Shown here: piece after piece, positions 17,706 through 26,433 of the stretch
How positions within the stretch are numbered: the first letter of the stretch is position 1
How the letters are laid out: every line of letters starts with the position of its first letter
Source of the DNA: Aureimonas phyllosphaerae
GTDB lineage: Bacteria > Pseudomonadota > Alphaproteobacteria > Rhizobiales > Rhizobiaceae
Assembly: GCF_900113065.1 (NCBI RefSeq)
Contig: NZ_FOOA01000009.1
Location: 62,001 to 126,000, forward strand
DNA length: 64,000 nucleotides
Reading direction: 5' to 3'
Position numbers and translations under genes: made by a program
The notes under the pieces: model-generated
Database searches by the model: none
What the model saw: only the letters and a program-made list of their open reading frames with translations
What the model was told of the DNA's origin: nothing

Positions 17706-18182
17706 ATGCTTGAAGGATTGAAGGACTTTTTCGCCGCGCTGACCGGGGGCGGGGCCGGTCCGCACGACGCCGACGACCTGCGGGTCGCCGCCGCCGCGCT
17801 TCTTTTCCATGTGGCGGAGGCGGACGGCTCGGCCTCCGCGCTGGAGCTCGAGACGCTGCGGGCGGTGCTGGCGGAGGAATACGGGCTCGATGGCGAGGCC
17901 GCGCGCCGCATCGAGGCGGCGGGCGAGGCTGCCGACGCGGAGGCCGTCGACCTCTATCGGTTCACCAGCGTCCTGATGCGCCATCTCGGCGAGGCCGAGC
18001 GGGTGCATTTCGTCGAGCTCCTGTGGCGCGTCGTCTTCGTCGACGGAGCGGTGCACGAGCTCGAGGACAATGTCGTCTGGCGGATCGCCGAGCTTCTGGG
18101 CGTTTCGACCCGCGATCGCATGCGCGGCAAGCACGACGCGATGCAGGGCGCCGCGGAGCGGACCGGGAGCGTCGAGGCTTGA
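17706..18182 (+). CDS. TerB-family protein
   Basis: This is a 158-residue helical protein of the TerB (tellurite-resistance-like) family. The metal-site-like motifs FHVAEADGSASALELETL and WRVVFVDGAVHELEDNVVWRIA show the two acidic D-G repeats typical of TerB. The family name derives from plasmid tellurite-resistance operons; a standalone chromosomal copy has no proven resistance function. It follows hemY closely and its TGA stop overlaps the probable TTG start of the next gene. Confidence 0.85.
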   Translation: MLEGLKDFFAALTGGGAGPHDADDLRVAAAALLFHVAEADGSASALELETLRAVLAEEYGLDGEAARRIEAAGEAADAEAVDLYRFTSVLMRHLGEAERVHFVELLWRVVFVDGAVHELEDNVVWRIAELLGVSTRDRMRGKHDAMQGAAERTGSVEA

Positions 18183-18931
18183 CGCCCGCAGCGCCGGGCG
18201 AGGCGCCCGCACGCTTTCGCCTCTCCGGCCGCGACGATCCGAGACCCGTCCTCGTCGTCCTCCACCAGGAGACGTCGACGCCGGGCCGCGTCGGACAGGT
18301 GCTGGAGGCGGCGGGCGTGCGCATCGACGTGCGCCGGCCGGTGCTCGGCGAGCGCCTGCCCGCCACCCTCGACGAGCATCGCGGCGCGATCCTCTTCGGC
18401 GGGCCGCCGAGCGCCAACGATCCCGACCCGCACCTTCGCCACGAGATCGACTGGCTCGACGTGCCCTTGCGCGAGAACCGGCCGTTCCTTGGCATCTGCC
18501 TCGGCGCGCAGATGCTATCGAAGCATCTCGGCGGGACGGTCGGACCGCATCCCGAGGGGCTCGTCGAGGTCGGCTACTATCCGCTGGAGGCGACGGCCGA
18601 GGGGCGCGCGCTTCTCGGCGACTGGCCGCCGATGGTCTACCAGTGGCACCGCGAAGGGTTCACGCTGCCGGCCGGCGCGACGCTGCTGGCGACCGGCGAG
18701 CGCTTCCGCAATCAGGCGATGCGCTACGGCGACAACGCCTACGGCGTCCAGTTCCATGCCGAACTGACGCTTGCGATGATGCACCGCTGGACGACGCGGG
18801 GCCACGCCCGGCTTTCGCTGCCGGGCGCGCAGGCGCGGCGCGAGCACTTCACCGGCCGCGCCATCCACGATGCGCCGGTCAAGCGCTGGCTCGGTGATTT
18901 CCTGGCTCTCATCTTCGGCCGGCCCGCCTGA
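18179..18931 (+). CDS. Class I glutamine amidotransferase (GMP synthase-like)
   Basis: This is a 250-residue class I glutamine amidotransferase domain protein. The nucleophile Cys lies in FLGICLGAQML, the oxyanion region is FGGPPSANDPD, and the His of the triad is in GVQFHAEL. These enzymes release ammonia from glutamine or act as gamma-glutamyl hydrolases; the acceptor is not apparent. The start is uncertain: no ATG or GTG precedes the core, and TTG 18179 (TTGA overlap with the TerB stop) is the best candidate. Confidence 0.8.
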   Translation: MTPAAPGEAPARFRLSGRDDPRPVLVVLHQETSTPGRVGQVLEAAGVRIDVRRPVLGERLPATLDEHRGAILFGGPPSANDPDPHLRHEIDWLDVPLRENRPFLGICLGAQMLSKHLGGTVGPHPEGLVEVGYYPLEATAEGRALLGDWPPMVYQWHREGFTLPAGATLLATGERFRNQAMRYGDNAYGVQFHAELTLAMMHRWTTRGHARLSLPGAQARREHFTGRAIHDAPVKRWLGDFLALIFGRPA

Positions 18932-19037
18932 GGCTCGAGGCCCGCCTCGCATAAGCTCCTTTCGCTATGCAGCATCGGGCGGCCATCTCTGTTGAAGGGG
19001 CCGCGTAGGATGCGAAACGGCGCGGACGGGGGCCTCG

Positions 19038-20486
19038 ATGCAGCGCTACGACATGATCGTGATCGGCAGCGGGCCGTCGGGCCGGCGCGCCGCCATCCAG
19101 GCGGCCAAGCTCGGGCGGCAGGTGCTGGTCGTCGAATCGCAGGCCCGCGTCGGCGGCGTATCGGTCCACACCGGCACGATCCCGTCGAAGACCATGCGCG
19201 AGACCGTGCTCAATCTGTCGGGCTGGCGCGAGCGCGGCTTCTATGGGCGCGCCTACCGGGTCAAGCAGGACATCACCAGCGCCGACATCCAGGCGCGCAT
19301 GGTCAAGACGCTGGAGCACGAGGTCGACGTCCTCGACCACCAGTTTGCGCGCAACGGCGTGAGGATCCTCCATGGGCGCGCCGCCTTCCGCTCGAGCCAC
19401 GAGGTCGACGTCGCGCTGCCCTCGGGCGAAGTGCGCACGCTCCACGGCGACACGATCCTGATCGCGGTCGGCACCCGGCCCTTCCGCCCCGACTACGTGC
19501 CCTTCAACGGCACCAACGTCTTCGATTCCGACGAGATCGTCGAGGTGCCGAAGCTGCCGCGCTCGCTGACCGTCATCGGTGCCGGCGTCATCGGCGTCGA
19601 GTACGCGACGATCTTCTCCGCGCTGGAAGTGCAGGTGACGCTGATCGAGCCGCGCCCGACCTTCCTCGACTTCGTCGACAAGGAGCTGATGGAGGAGTTC
19701 GTCCACGATCTGCGGGACCGCAACGTCGCGCTGCGGCTGGGCGCCGAGGTGACGAAGATCGATTTCGACGGTGCCGGGCGCCCGGTCTGCAGCCTCGCTA
19801 CCGGGCGCGACGTCGCGGGCGACGTGCTTCTCTTCGCGGCTGGCCGCATGGGGGCGACCGACGGACTGAATCTCGCCGCCGCCGGCCTGTCGAGCGACCA
19901 TCGCGGCCGCATCGCCGTGGACGGCAAGACGCTCCAGACCGCCGTGCCCCACATCTATGCCGCCGGCGACGTGATCGGCTTTCCGAGCCTTGCCTCCACC
20001 TCGATGGAGCAGGGGCGCATCGCCGCGTGTCATGCCTTCGGCGTCGCGACGCCCCCGGCGCCGGAGTTCTTTCCTTACGGCATCTACTCCGTGCCGGAGA
20101 TCTCGACCGTCGGGATGAGCGAGGAGGACGTGCGCAAGCGCGGCATTCCCTATGAATGCGGCATCGCGCGCTTCCGTGAGACCTCGCGCGGCCACATCAT
20201 GGGCCTCCAGAGCGGCATGATGAAGATGATCTTCTCCAAGAAGACCCGCCGGCTCCTCGGCGTCCACATCGTGGGCGAGGGGGCGACCGAACTGATCCAC
20301 ATCGGGCAGGCCGTGCTCAACCTGAAGGGCACGATCGACTATTTCATGGAGAACACGTTCAACTACCCGACGCTCGCCGAGGCCTACAAGATTGCCTCGC
20401 TCGACGCGTGGAACCGCGCCTTCGCGCCGCTACCGGGCGCCGTGCCCGTGGCGCCGCCGGAAGGGGCGGGCGAGGCGCTGGCCTGA
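19038..20486 (+). CDS. sthA: Si-specific NAD(P)(+) transhydrogenase, soluble
   Basis: This is a 482-residue FAD-dependent pyridine nucleotide-disulfide oxidoreductase-family protein that interconverts NADPH and NADH. The FAD motif is IVIGSGPSGRRAA and the NAD(P) motif VIGAGVIGVEYA. At the site of the redox disulfide the sequence reads VHTGTIPSKTMRE: both cysteines of dihydrolipoamide dehydrogenase are absent, which is the mark of SthA. The C-terminal dimerisation domain ends with the conserved FNYPTLAEAYKIA. Confidence 0.93.
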   Translation: MQRYDMIVIGSGPSGRRAAIQAAKLGRQVLVVESQARVGGVSVHTGTIPSKTMRETVLNLSGWRERGFYGRAYRVKQDITSADIQARMVKTLEHEVDVLDHQFARNGVRILHGRAAFRSSHEVDVALPSGEVRTLHGDTILIAVGTRPFRPDYVPFNGTNVFDSDEIVEVPKLPRSLTVIGAGVIGVEYATIFSALEVQVTLIEPRPTFLDFVDKELMEEFVHDLRDRNVALRLGAEVTKIDFDGAGRPVCSLATGRDVAGDVLLFAAGRMGATDGLNLAAAGLSSDHRGRIAVDGKTLQTAVPHIYAAGDVIGFPSLASTSMEQGRIAACHAFGVATPPAPEFFPYGIYSVPEISTVGMSEEDVRKRGIPYECGIARFRETSRGHIMGLQSGMMKMIFSKKTRRLLGVHIVGEGATELIHIGQAVLNLKGTIDYFMENTFNYPTLAEAYKIASLDAWNRAFAPLPGAVPVAPPEGAGEALA

Positions 20487-20569
20487 CGGCTCGTCGCCCG
20501 AGCGCGCTGATGACGCGGCGTTAAGCGGGACGCCTCTATGCTCCGTCCCGGTTGATCGGGAGATCGGGC

Positions 20570-21022
20570 ATGATCCGCGTCGCGGCCCTGTTGTGCATGT
20601 GTTCCGCGGTGCTGGCCGCCTGCTACGGCGGAGGGTCGCGCGCCACGATCGTTCGCGCGCCGATGCCCGTCGCGGTCTGCCTCGACGGGCGCGACGCCGA
20701 CACGCCGTCCTGGCGGCGCATCTGTCCCGGTCCGACGGCGGCGCGGGTCTCGGTCTCGCACCGCATCGGCGGCACGCATCTGCGCCGTTCGGCGGATCTC
20801 GCGCCTTGGGATCTTCGTCGTTCCGATTCCGGCCGAGAAGCCGCGCGGCAGGCCTATCTCAAGCGCTTCGTCCTGCGCCGCGCCTCATTCGAGCCGCCGC
20901 CCCCGCGGGACGCTGCGGGAGCCATCGACGCCTCGCTTCTCTTAGGTCCCGCTAGCGGCCCGGCGCCGCTCGCCCAGCCCTACGCGCCGCTCGGCCTCGC
21001 GCTGCGCGGCAGCCTCGACTGA
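20570..21022 (+). CDS. Predicted lipoprotein, unknown function
   Basis: This is a 150-residue protein with a lipoprotein signal: hydrophobic VAALLCMCSAVLAAC, with the lipobox LAAC placing the acylated Cys at about residue 17. The mature part has two further Cys (VCLDGR, RICPGP) that could form a disulfide, and a Pro-rich tail. No known domain was recognised. ATG 20570 is preferred over an in-frame TTG at 20552. It converges with the MFS gene. Confidence 0.6.
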   Translation: MIRVAALLCMCSAVLAACYGGGSRATIVRAPMPVAVCLDGRDADTPSWRRICPGPTAARVSVSHRIGGTHLRRSADLAPWDLRRSDSGREAARQAYLKRFVLRRASFEPPPPRDAAGAIDASLLLGPASGPAPLAQPYAPLGLALRGSLD

Positions 21023-21025
21023 GGC

Positions 21026-22294
21026 CTACTCGCGCGCGGCAAGGCTGCGCGCCCGGCGCAGCTGCGGGAAGGCGAAGGCCCAGATGCCGGCGATCGCAAC
21101 CGTACAGGCGCCTCCGATCACGGTGGCGGGCACCGCGCCGACCACCGACGCCATGACCCCCGCGCGGAACTCGCCAAGCTCGTTCGATGCGCCGACGAAG
21201 ATGCCGTTCACCGCATTGACGCGTCCGCGCACGTCGTCCGGCGTCCAGAGCTGGAGCAGGATCTCGCGGATATAGACCGAGATCATGTCGGCCGCGCCCA
21301 TGAGCATCAGCGCCGCGATCGACAGCCAGGGCGAGGTCGACAGGCCGAACAGGACCGTGAAGGCGCCGAACAGCGCGACGAAGGCGAACATCACGAGGCC
21401 GGCATGGTCCTTCACCGGATGGGCGGCGAGCCAGATCGCGGTGAGGATCGCGCCGACGCCGGGCGCCGCGCGCAGGAGCCCCAGCCCGAACTCGTCGACC
21501 TGGAGGATGTCGCGCGCAAAGACCGGCATCAGCGCGACGGCGCCGCCGAGCAATACCGCGAAGAGGTCGAGCGACACCGCGCCGAGGACCACCTTCTCAC
21601 GCCAGATGTAGCGAAAGCCGGCAAGGACGGTGGAGAGGTTCGCGGGCTCGCGGCTGGTGCGCTGGGCGGGGGCCGGTACCGAGAGGATGAGGGCACCGGC
21701 AACGACGAAGAGCGCGAGCGCGACCGTGTAGGACAGGTGCGAGGACAGGCCGTAGAGCAGACCGCCGGCCACCGGCCCGACGATCGAGGCGATCTGCCAG
21801 GACGACGAGTTCCACGCGATCGCGTTGGCGAGCTCGTCCTTGGAGACGAGGTTGACGACGAGCGAGGAGGCGGCCGGGCCGAAGAAGGCGCGCGCGATGC
21901 CGAAGAGGACGAGCACGGCGAAGACCGGCGCCGGCGTGACGAGGTCCCCGTAGGTGAGGGCAAGGAGGACGCCGGCGCCGAGCGCCTGCACACCGATCGC
22001 CAGCGCCATGATGTGGCGGCGCGAATAGCGGTCGGCGACCGTGCCCGTGACGAAGACGAGAAGCAGCGCGGGCAGGAACTGCGACAGGCCAATCAGGCCG
22101 AGATCGAGGGGATCGCGCGTCAGGTCGTAGATCTGCCAGCCGACCGAGACGGCGACGACCTGCACGGCGAAGGCGGCGAGGAACCGGGCGAGCCAGTAGC
22201 GCAGGAAGCGGGTGTTGCGGAAGGCGGCGAAGCGATCCTCGGCCGGCGCGTCGACAGGCGGCTCGGTGTCGGGGGTCCGCAGGTCGTCGGTCAT
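21026..22294 (-). CDS. MFS transporter, EntS/MFS_3-type exporter
   Basis: This is a 422-residue major facilitator with about 12 transmembrane helices. The N-terminal FRNTRFLRYWLARFLAAFAVQVVAVSVGWQIYDLT and the loop VADRYSRRHIM are typical of the MFS_3 group that includes enterobactin exporter EntS. The region GMTG-equivalent FGIARAFFGPAASSLV and LWTPDDVRGRVNAVN also fit. The substrate is not deducible; siderophore or drug efflux are possibilities. ATG 22294 follows GAGGCG and is chosen over upstream ATGs that lack a site. It ends 4 bp from the convergent lipoprotein gene. Confidence 0.85.
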   Translation of the reverse strand: MTDDLRTPDTEPPVDAPAEDRFAAFRNTRFLRYWLARFLAAFAVQVVAVSVGWQIYDLTRDPLDLGLIGLSQFLPALLLVFVTGTVADRYSRRHIMALAIGVQALGAGVLLALTYGDLVTPAPVFAVLVLFGIARAFFGPAASSLVVNLVSKDELANAIAWNSSSWQIASIVGPVAGGLLYGLSSHLSYTVALALFVVAGALILSVPAPAQRTSREPANLSTVLAGFRYIWREKVVLGAVSLDLFAVLLGGAVALMPVFARDILQVDEFGLGLLRAAPGVGAILTAIWLAAHPVKDHAGLVMFAFVALFGAFTVLFGLSTSPWLSIAALMLMGAADMISVYIREILLQLWTPDDVRGRVNAVNGIFVGASNELGEFRAGVMASVVGAVPATVIGGACTVAIAGIWAFAFPQLRRARSLAARE

Positions 22295-22355
22295 GGCTGC
22301 GCCTCGCGGGGCCGGTCGGGCCCGCTTGTCTGCCATGGGTCGCAAGGGGAAGAAA

Positions 22356-22431
<76 letters not shown>

Positions 22432-22448
22432 GTCCACCAGTGGGCGGC

Positions 22449-22477
22449 TTGTAGGATAGCGGCGCGGAGCCTGTCAA
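22449..22477 (-). promoter_or_regulatory. Promoter of tRNA-Ala(CGC)
   Basis: On the minus strand a perfect -35 hexamer TTGACA (22472-22477) is separated by 17 bases from CTACAA (22449-22454), a good match to the alphaproteobacterial -10 consensus. Transcription would start about ten bases before the tRNA. Confidence 0.65.
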
Positions 22478-22619
22478 GCAGGATGTGCCCCCGCGTTCAC
22501 GATCGCGCAAGCGGGCCCGTGGCGCTGGTATTCGTTAGGGAAATACCCATTTCGTCGTGCGAGCCTCGCGCTTTGAAACCGCTGGCCCGAGAGCCGCAAC
22601 CGAAAGGCCGCCGCCCGAC

Positions 22620-22922
22620 ATGCTCGCCGTCATCCAAGTCGTCCTTCTGATCCTCAACATCCTGTGGTGGATCATCATCGCGTCGGCGATCCTGTCCTGG
22701 CTCTTCGCCTTCAACATCGTCAATCCGCGCAACCAGTTCGTCTCCACGATCGGCGACTTCCTGTACCGGATGACCGAACCGCTCTACCGCCCGATCCGCC
22801 GCGTCCTGCCGAACTTCGGCGGGCTCGACCTGTCGCCGCTGGTGGTGCTCCTGATCATCTTCTTCCTGCAGCAGATCATCTACATCTACGTGGTCCCGGC
22901 GGTGTATCGCGCCGGCATCTGA
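22620..22922 (+). CDS. YggT family inner-membrane protein
   Basis: This is a 100-residue membrane protein with two hydrophobic segments (VIQVVLLILNILWWIIIASAILSWL and LSPLVVLLIIFFLQQIIYIY). Between them is the diagnostic YggT loop TEPLYRPIRRVLPNFGGLDLSP. The family is linked to osmotic tolerance and cell division (YlmG in chloroplasts and cyanobacteria), but the mechanism is unknown. ATG 22620 gives the family-typical N-terminus. Confidence 0.92.
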   Translation: MLAVIQVVLLILNILWWIIIASAILSWLFAFNIVNPRNQFVSTIGDFLYRMTEPLYRPIRRVLPNFGGLDLSPLVVLLIIFFLQQIIYIYVVPAVYRAGI

Positions 22923-22925
22923 ACC

Positions 22926-23705
22926 TTAAGGCTTGGCGAAGGTCGAGGCGGCGAGCGAGAGTGGGCCGACCTCGGTCGGAATGCGCACGCGCACCGGCGC
23001 ATAGACGCCGGTGTCGCCGATCGGGGCGAACCACAGCCGGATCACCTTGCCGCGCAGGAACCGCAGTCCGTTGGACGAGGTGCGGTAGCCGCCGACGGGG
23101 CGGACCGTCGTGGTGCAGACCACGGCCTCGCCGTCGAACCCGTCGGTGCGCACCCGCTCCGTTCCGGCGGGGCTGAGGGGCAGGTCGATGCGGCTCCAGC
23201 CGTCATAGACGTTGAGCGTGCGCCGGCAGAGATCGGCCGGCTTTTCCGGCGCGATCATCAGGCCGCTCAAGGGATCGACGACGCTCGTCAGCTGCGCCCG
23301 GCGCACCGGCACGAAATCGGCAGGCGCCGGGTTGCGCGCCGGCGGCGCGACCTTCGACGACACGACGCTTCCCGAGCGCAACGACAGATCGCTCGACCAG
23401 GATTTTCCGTCGCTCGTGTAGGCGAGCGCGTAGCGGTCGGCCAGAAGCCGGCGCCCCGCGATTCGCCCCGACACCGAGCTCGTGCCGCGCGTCGAGGACA
23501 CGAGCTCGGCAAGGCCCGCCGAGGACAGGGTCCCCTCCACCTTGAAGCGCCGCGCGTCGATCGTGGTGCGGAACTCGGCGCGCCCAACCGGTAGCCCGAT
23601 CAGTGAAATCGTGTAGACCGTGCGCAGCGGCGCGGCCTCGGCGCCCACCGGCGCGGCGAGGGCGAGCAGCGCCGATGCGAGAAGGCCGGTCGCGGCGCGA
23701 AGCAT
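22926..23705 (-). CDS. DUF3108 domain periplasmic protein
   Basis: This is a 259-residue exported protein. Residues 1-24 form a Sec signal peptide ([17 protein letters not shown]). The mature domain begins with [23 protein letters not shown] and includes [17 protein letters not shown] and VRLWFAPIG-like [19 protein letters not shown], the DUF3108 pattern. The function is not established. ATG 23705 gives the signal peptide; the longer frame upstream is not supported. It is convergent with yggT. Confidence 0.85.
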   Translation of the reverse strand: MLRAATGLLASALLALAAPVGAEAAPLRTVYTISLIGLPVGRAEFRTTIDARRFKVEGTLSSAGLAELVSSTRGTSSVSGRIAGRRLLADRYALAYTSDGKSWSSDLSLRSGSVVSSKVAPPARNPAPADFVPVRRAQLTSVVDPLSGLMIAPEKPADLCRRTLNVYDGWSRIDLPLSPAGTERVRTDGFDGEAVVCTTTVRPVGGYRTSSNGLRFLRGKVIRLWFAPIGDTGVYAPVRVRIPTEVGPLSLAASTFAKP

Positions 23706-23797
23706 GTGCGGTTCTCCGGCTGGGCTCGAGATCCCTTCTTTGTGGGCGCGCGTGCGGGCCGGATCAAGCCCCGCGCTGGCCCCGATGCTGCGGCGGC

Positions 23798-23826
23798 TTG
23801 ACGGGGCGCGCACACGCCACTATAGG
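23798..23826 (+). promoter_or_regulatory. Promoter of rpmB
   Basis: TTGACG (23798-23803), a 17-base spacer and TATAGG (23821-23826) form a near-consensus sigma-70 promoter about 100 bases before the rpmB start codon. Confidence 0.7.
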
Positions 23827-23928
23827 CACAGTCGATTTTCCGATCATGCCATGGGGTCGATGATCGCGCTGCCGTTCCGGCGGCGGCGCGCCCCGGAAGG
23901 CCGTATCGAACGTTTGAAAGGTGATCCC

Positions 23929-24228
23929 ATGTCACGCGCTTGCGAACTGACCGGCAAGGCCGTCCAGACCGGCAACAACGTCAGCCACGCCAACAACAAG
24001 ACCCGTCGCCGGTTCCTGCCGAACCTGTGCCAGGTGACGCTGATCTCCGACGCCCTCGGCCAGCGCTTCCGCCTGCGCGTGTCGGCCCATGCGCTGCGCT
24101 CGGTCGAGCACCGCGGCGGCCTCGACGCGTTCCTCGCCAAGGCCGCCGAGCACGACCTGTCGCAGAAGGCCCGTCTCCTGAAGCGCCAGATCGCCAAGAA
24201 GACCGCGACGACGGCCGAAGCCGCCTGA
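23929..24228 (+). CDS. rpmB: 50S ribosomal protein L28
   Basis: This is a 99-residue basic ribosomal protein. It begins [28 protein letters not shown], with the L28 core [34 protein letters not shown]. As in other alphaproteobacteria it lacks a zinc-binding Cys set and has a Lys/Ala-rich tail. AAAGGTGATCCC precedes the ATG and provides the ribosome site. Confidence 0.98.
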   Translation: MSRACELTGKAVQTGNNVSHANNKTRRRFLPNLCQVTLISDALGQRFRLRVSAHALRSVEHRGGLDAFLAKAAEHDLSQKARLLKRQIAKKTATTAEAA

Positions 24229-24236
24229 GCTAGGGT

Positions 24237-24641
24237 TTGTCTCGTTTTTCGAGTCTGATGGGGAGCGCTGTCATCTTGGCAGCGCTCTTTTTCTTGCCGG
24301 CCTGTGCGTCGCTGCCCAGCGAGTTCGTCCGTGCCGACCGACCGGGCGACCTCTGGGAAGCTGACTATGGCGATTGCCGCGGAAAAGTGGAGGAGGGCGT
24401 CTACGTCTCTCCCGTCCTCAATCCGTCGGGAAGCCTCGGCGGGGCTGCGGCTGCAGGGACAGCTCGCGGCGTCGCGCGCTCGATCGAGAAGTATCAGCTG
24501 ACCGCCCAATGCATGCGTGACCGCGGCTACATCGCGACCAACGTGTCGTCCGAGGAGCGCAAGATCCTGCGGGGTCCCGCCGGGCCTGAACGAGACAAAC
24601 TGGTCGTAGAGATCGCCGCGCGCCAGACACAGGCGCGCTGA
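24237..24641 (+). CDS. Small lipoprotein, unknown function
   Basis: This is a protein of up to 134 residues with a lipoprotein signal (AVILAALFFLPAC, lipobox LPAC). The mature part has two more cysteines (YGDCRGK and AQCMRDRGY) and the QCMRDRGY(I/V) pattern seen in many short alphaproteobacterial lipoproteins. An Ala/Gly-rich stretch lies in the middle. The start is uncertain: TTG 24237 gives the longer form, ATG 24258 a form beginning MGSAVIL that still has a complete signal. It follows rpmB by eight bases. Confidence 0.65.
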   Translation: MSRFSSLMGSAVILAALFFLPACASLPSEFVRADRPGDLWEADYGDCRGKVEEGVYVSPVLNPSGSLGGAAAAGTARGVARSIEKYQLTAQCMRDRGYIATNVSSEERKILRGPAGPERDKLVVEIAARQTQAR

Positions 24642-24656
24642 CACCGACAACCCGAC

Positions 24657-24687
24657 GCTGGTGCCATACCCCAGCCTAAAAAAATGG
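24657..24687 (+). ncRNA. Candidate preQ1-I riboswitch
   Basis: The leader folds as an H-type pseudoknot. P1 is GCTGG (24657-24661) with CCAGC (24671-24675). The 9-base loop TGCCATACC carries CCA (24664-24666), which can pair with TGG (24685-24687) after an A-rich linker CTAAAAAAA. This is the size, order and A-rich character of preQ1-I aptamers, including a C just before the 3' P1 strand. It abuts the start of a queuosine-precursor transporter gene, the expected target. It was assigned by eye, without a covariance search. Confidence 0.6.
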
Positions 24688-25389
24688 ATGTCCGCCGTGA
24701 CCCTGTCCCGCCGCACCGTGCTGCCGGTGATCGCCATGACGATCATCGTCCTCGCCTCCAACATCGCCGTCCAGTTTCCCGTCCAGGGAACCCTCGGCCC
24801 CCTGTCGCTGGCCGACCTCCTGACCTGGGGCGCCTTCGTCTATCCCTTCGCCTTCATCGTCACCGACGTGAACAACCGCCTGTTCGGGCCGGCGGTGGCG
24901 CGGCGCGTCGTGTATCTCGGCTTTGCGGCGGCCGTTGCGAGCTCGATCGTGTTCCCGCCGATCCTCCATCGCCTCGGCCTGACGCCCTTCGAGACGGAAG
25001 CCGGTCGCCTGCTGCGCATCGCGCTCGCCAGCGGGTTCGCGTTCCTGTTCGCGCAGCTTCTCGACATCCTCGTCTTCAACCGGCTGCGCCGCCTGTCCTG
25101 GTGGAAGGCGCCGCTCGCGAGCGGCATTCTCGGCACGATCCTCGACACCCTCGTGTTCTTCTCGCTCGCCTTCGCGCCGGCCTTTCTCATCCTCGGGCCG
25201 AACGAGCCCTTCGCGCTGGAATCGGCCCCGCTCTTCGGGCTGCTCGCCGTCGAGGCGCCGCGCTGGGTCTCGTGGGCGCTCGGCGATTTCGGCGTGAAGC
25301 TGATCATCGCCGTGTTCGGCCTCGTGCCCTACCGCGTCGCGGTCAACGCCTTCCTGCCCTATCGCGACGCGCGGGTGGCGGCGGCCTGA
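24688..25389 (+). CDS. Queuosine precursor transporter, YhhQ/VUT family
   Basis: This is a 233-residue inner-membrane protein with about six transmembrane segments, starting near TVLPVIAMTIIVLASNIAVQ and VYPFAFIVTDVNNRLFG. The latter loop (F-x-x-T-D-x-x-N) is the signature of the YhhQ/COG1738 family that imports preQ0, preQ1 or queuine for tRNA queuosine. ATG 24688 directly follows the riboswitch P2 strand; GTG 24697 is an alternative start, for which the GGA in that strand would be the ribosome site and could be hidden by ligand binding. Confidence 0.9.
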   Translation: MSAVTLSRRTVLPVIAMTIIVLASNIAVQFPVQGTLGPLSLADLLTWGAFVYPFAFIVTDVNNRLFGPAVARRVVYLGFAAAVASSIVFPPILHRLGLTPFETEAGRLLRIALASGFAFLFAQLLDILVFNRLRRLSWWKAPLASGILGTILDTLVFFSLAFAPAFLILGPNEPFALESAPLFGLLAVEAPRWVSWALGDFGVKLIIAVFGLVPYRVAVNAFLPYRDARVAAA

Positions 25390-25399
25390 GGGGCGCCGA

Positions 25400-26431
25400 T
25401 CACCGGTCGGACGCCGCCTCGCGGTCGTCCATGAGGCGGAACTCGAGATAGAGGTTGCGTTGGAAGAACGAGCCGTTGTCGTCGGAGACGAGCGACAGGT
25501 GGGTGCGGCCGTCCGCGCCCCGCCAGGCGTCCAGCCCCTCCATGTTGTCGATCTCCTCGCCGAGATCGGCCTCCATCAGCACCGGGCCGTCGACCAGGGC
25601 GCCCGGACGGATCGTGGCGCCGTCGATCCGGCGGATGCGCATGCCGACGCGCCCGAGCCCCTCGTAGCGCCGCTCCAGAAGCAGGAGGTCCCCGTCCGGC
25701 AGGAAGGTGCCGTCGGTCACCGCCCAGGGCAACTCGCGCTTCACCTTGAAGACGCCGCGCCCCATCACGGCGGCAAAGAGGTTGCCGGCATCGTCGACCG
25801 AGGTTTCCGCGACCACCACGACGGCGCCCTTGAGGGGCGAGTCTTCGGGCGAGGCGGCGATCGTCTCCAGCCCGCCGTTGCCGCGCAGTTCCTCGCGCGG
25901 GATCGGGAGGGGGAGGCGCCGCCCCTTCGCCTCGAACGGCGCGGATGCGGGGCGGAAGGCCTCGATCCGGTGGTCGCGCTCGAAGCTGACCAGCGCCTCG
26001 CCCCCGGCGATCGCGAGCCCTTCGGCGTCGGCCTGCCCCTTGTTCGGCATGGCGCGTCCGGCCGGGTTGAGGATCGGCGCGATACGGGCATCCGCGATGC
26101 CGACGGGACGCCCTTCGGCGTCGCGGCGGATCGCGCCGGAAAACCAGAAGCCGGTGTCGGTGACGGCAAGAAAGCCCGCGCCGCGCGGGCGCATGCGGAT
26201 CGAGGACACGCCCGACAGCCGCCCGTCGGACGACGAATAGGCGAAGCCGCCGACATATTCGAGCGCCCCGAAGCGCACCGCGTCGCGCCCGATGCCGAAC
26301 CGCGCGATCGGCTGTGCGCGGACCTCGGTCTCGGCCGATAGCGCGCGCGGGGCGGGGTTCAGCGTCGCGCCGGCAAGGAGGAGGGCGGCCAGGAGAGCAA
26401 GACGCCCCGTCCGCTTCAGGCGCGGCGGCAC
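25400..26431 (-). CDS. Esterase-like activity of phytase family protein
   Basis: This is a 343-residue exported protein of the phytase-like (PF13449-type) beta-propeller family. The signal peptide covers residues 1 to about 33 (LALLAALLLAGATLNPAPRALSA). Core motifs include GGFAYSSSDGRLSGVSSIR, FLAVTDTGFWF, DAEGLAI and the C-terminal NMEGLDAWRGADGRTHLSLVSDDN. It is probably periplasmic. A GTG start at 26431 sits two bases after cobT, suggesting co-transcription, although no functional link to cobalamin is evident. Confidence 0.82.
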   Translation of the reverse strand: MPPRLKRTGRLALLAALLLAGATLNPAPRALSAETEVRAQPIARFGIGRDAVRFGALEYVGGFAYSSSDGRLSGVSSIRMRPRGAGFLAVTDTGFWFSGAIRRDAEGRPVGIADARIAPILNPAGRAMPNKGQADAEGLAIAGGEALVSFERDHRIEAFRPASAPFEAKGRRLPLPIPREELRGNGGLETIAASPEDSPLKGAVVVVAETSVDDAGNLFAAVMGRGVFKVKRELPWAVTDGTFLPDGDLLLLERRYEGLGRVGMRIRRIDGATIRPGALVDGPVLMEADLGEEIDNMEGLDAWRGADGRTHLSLVSDDNGSFFQRNLYLEFRLMDDREAASDR

Positions 26432-26433
26432 CG

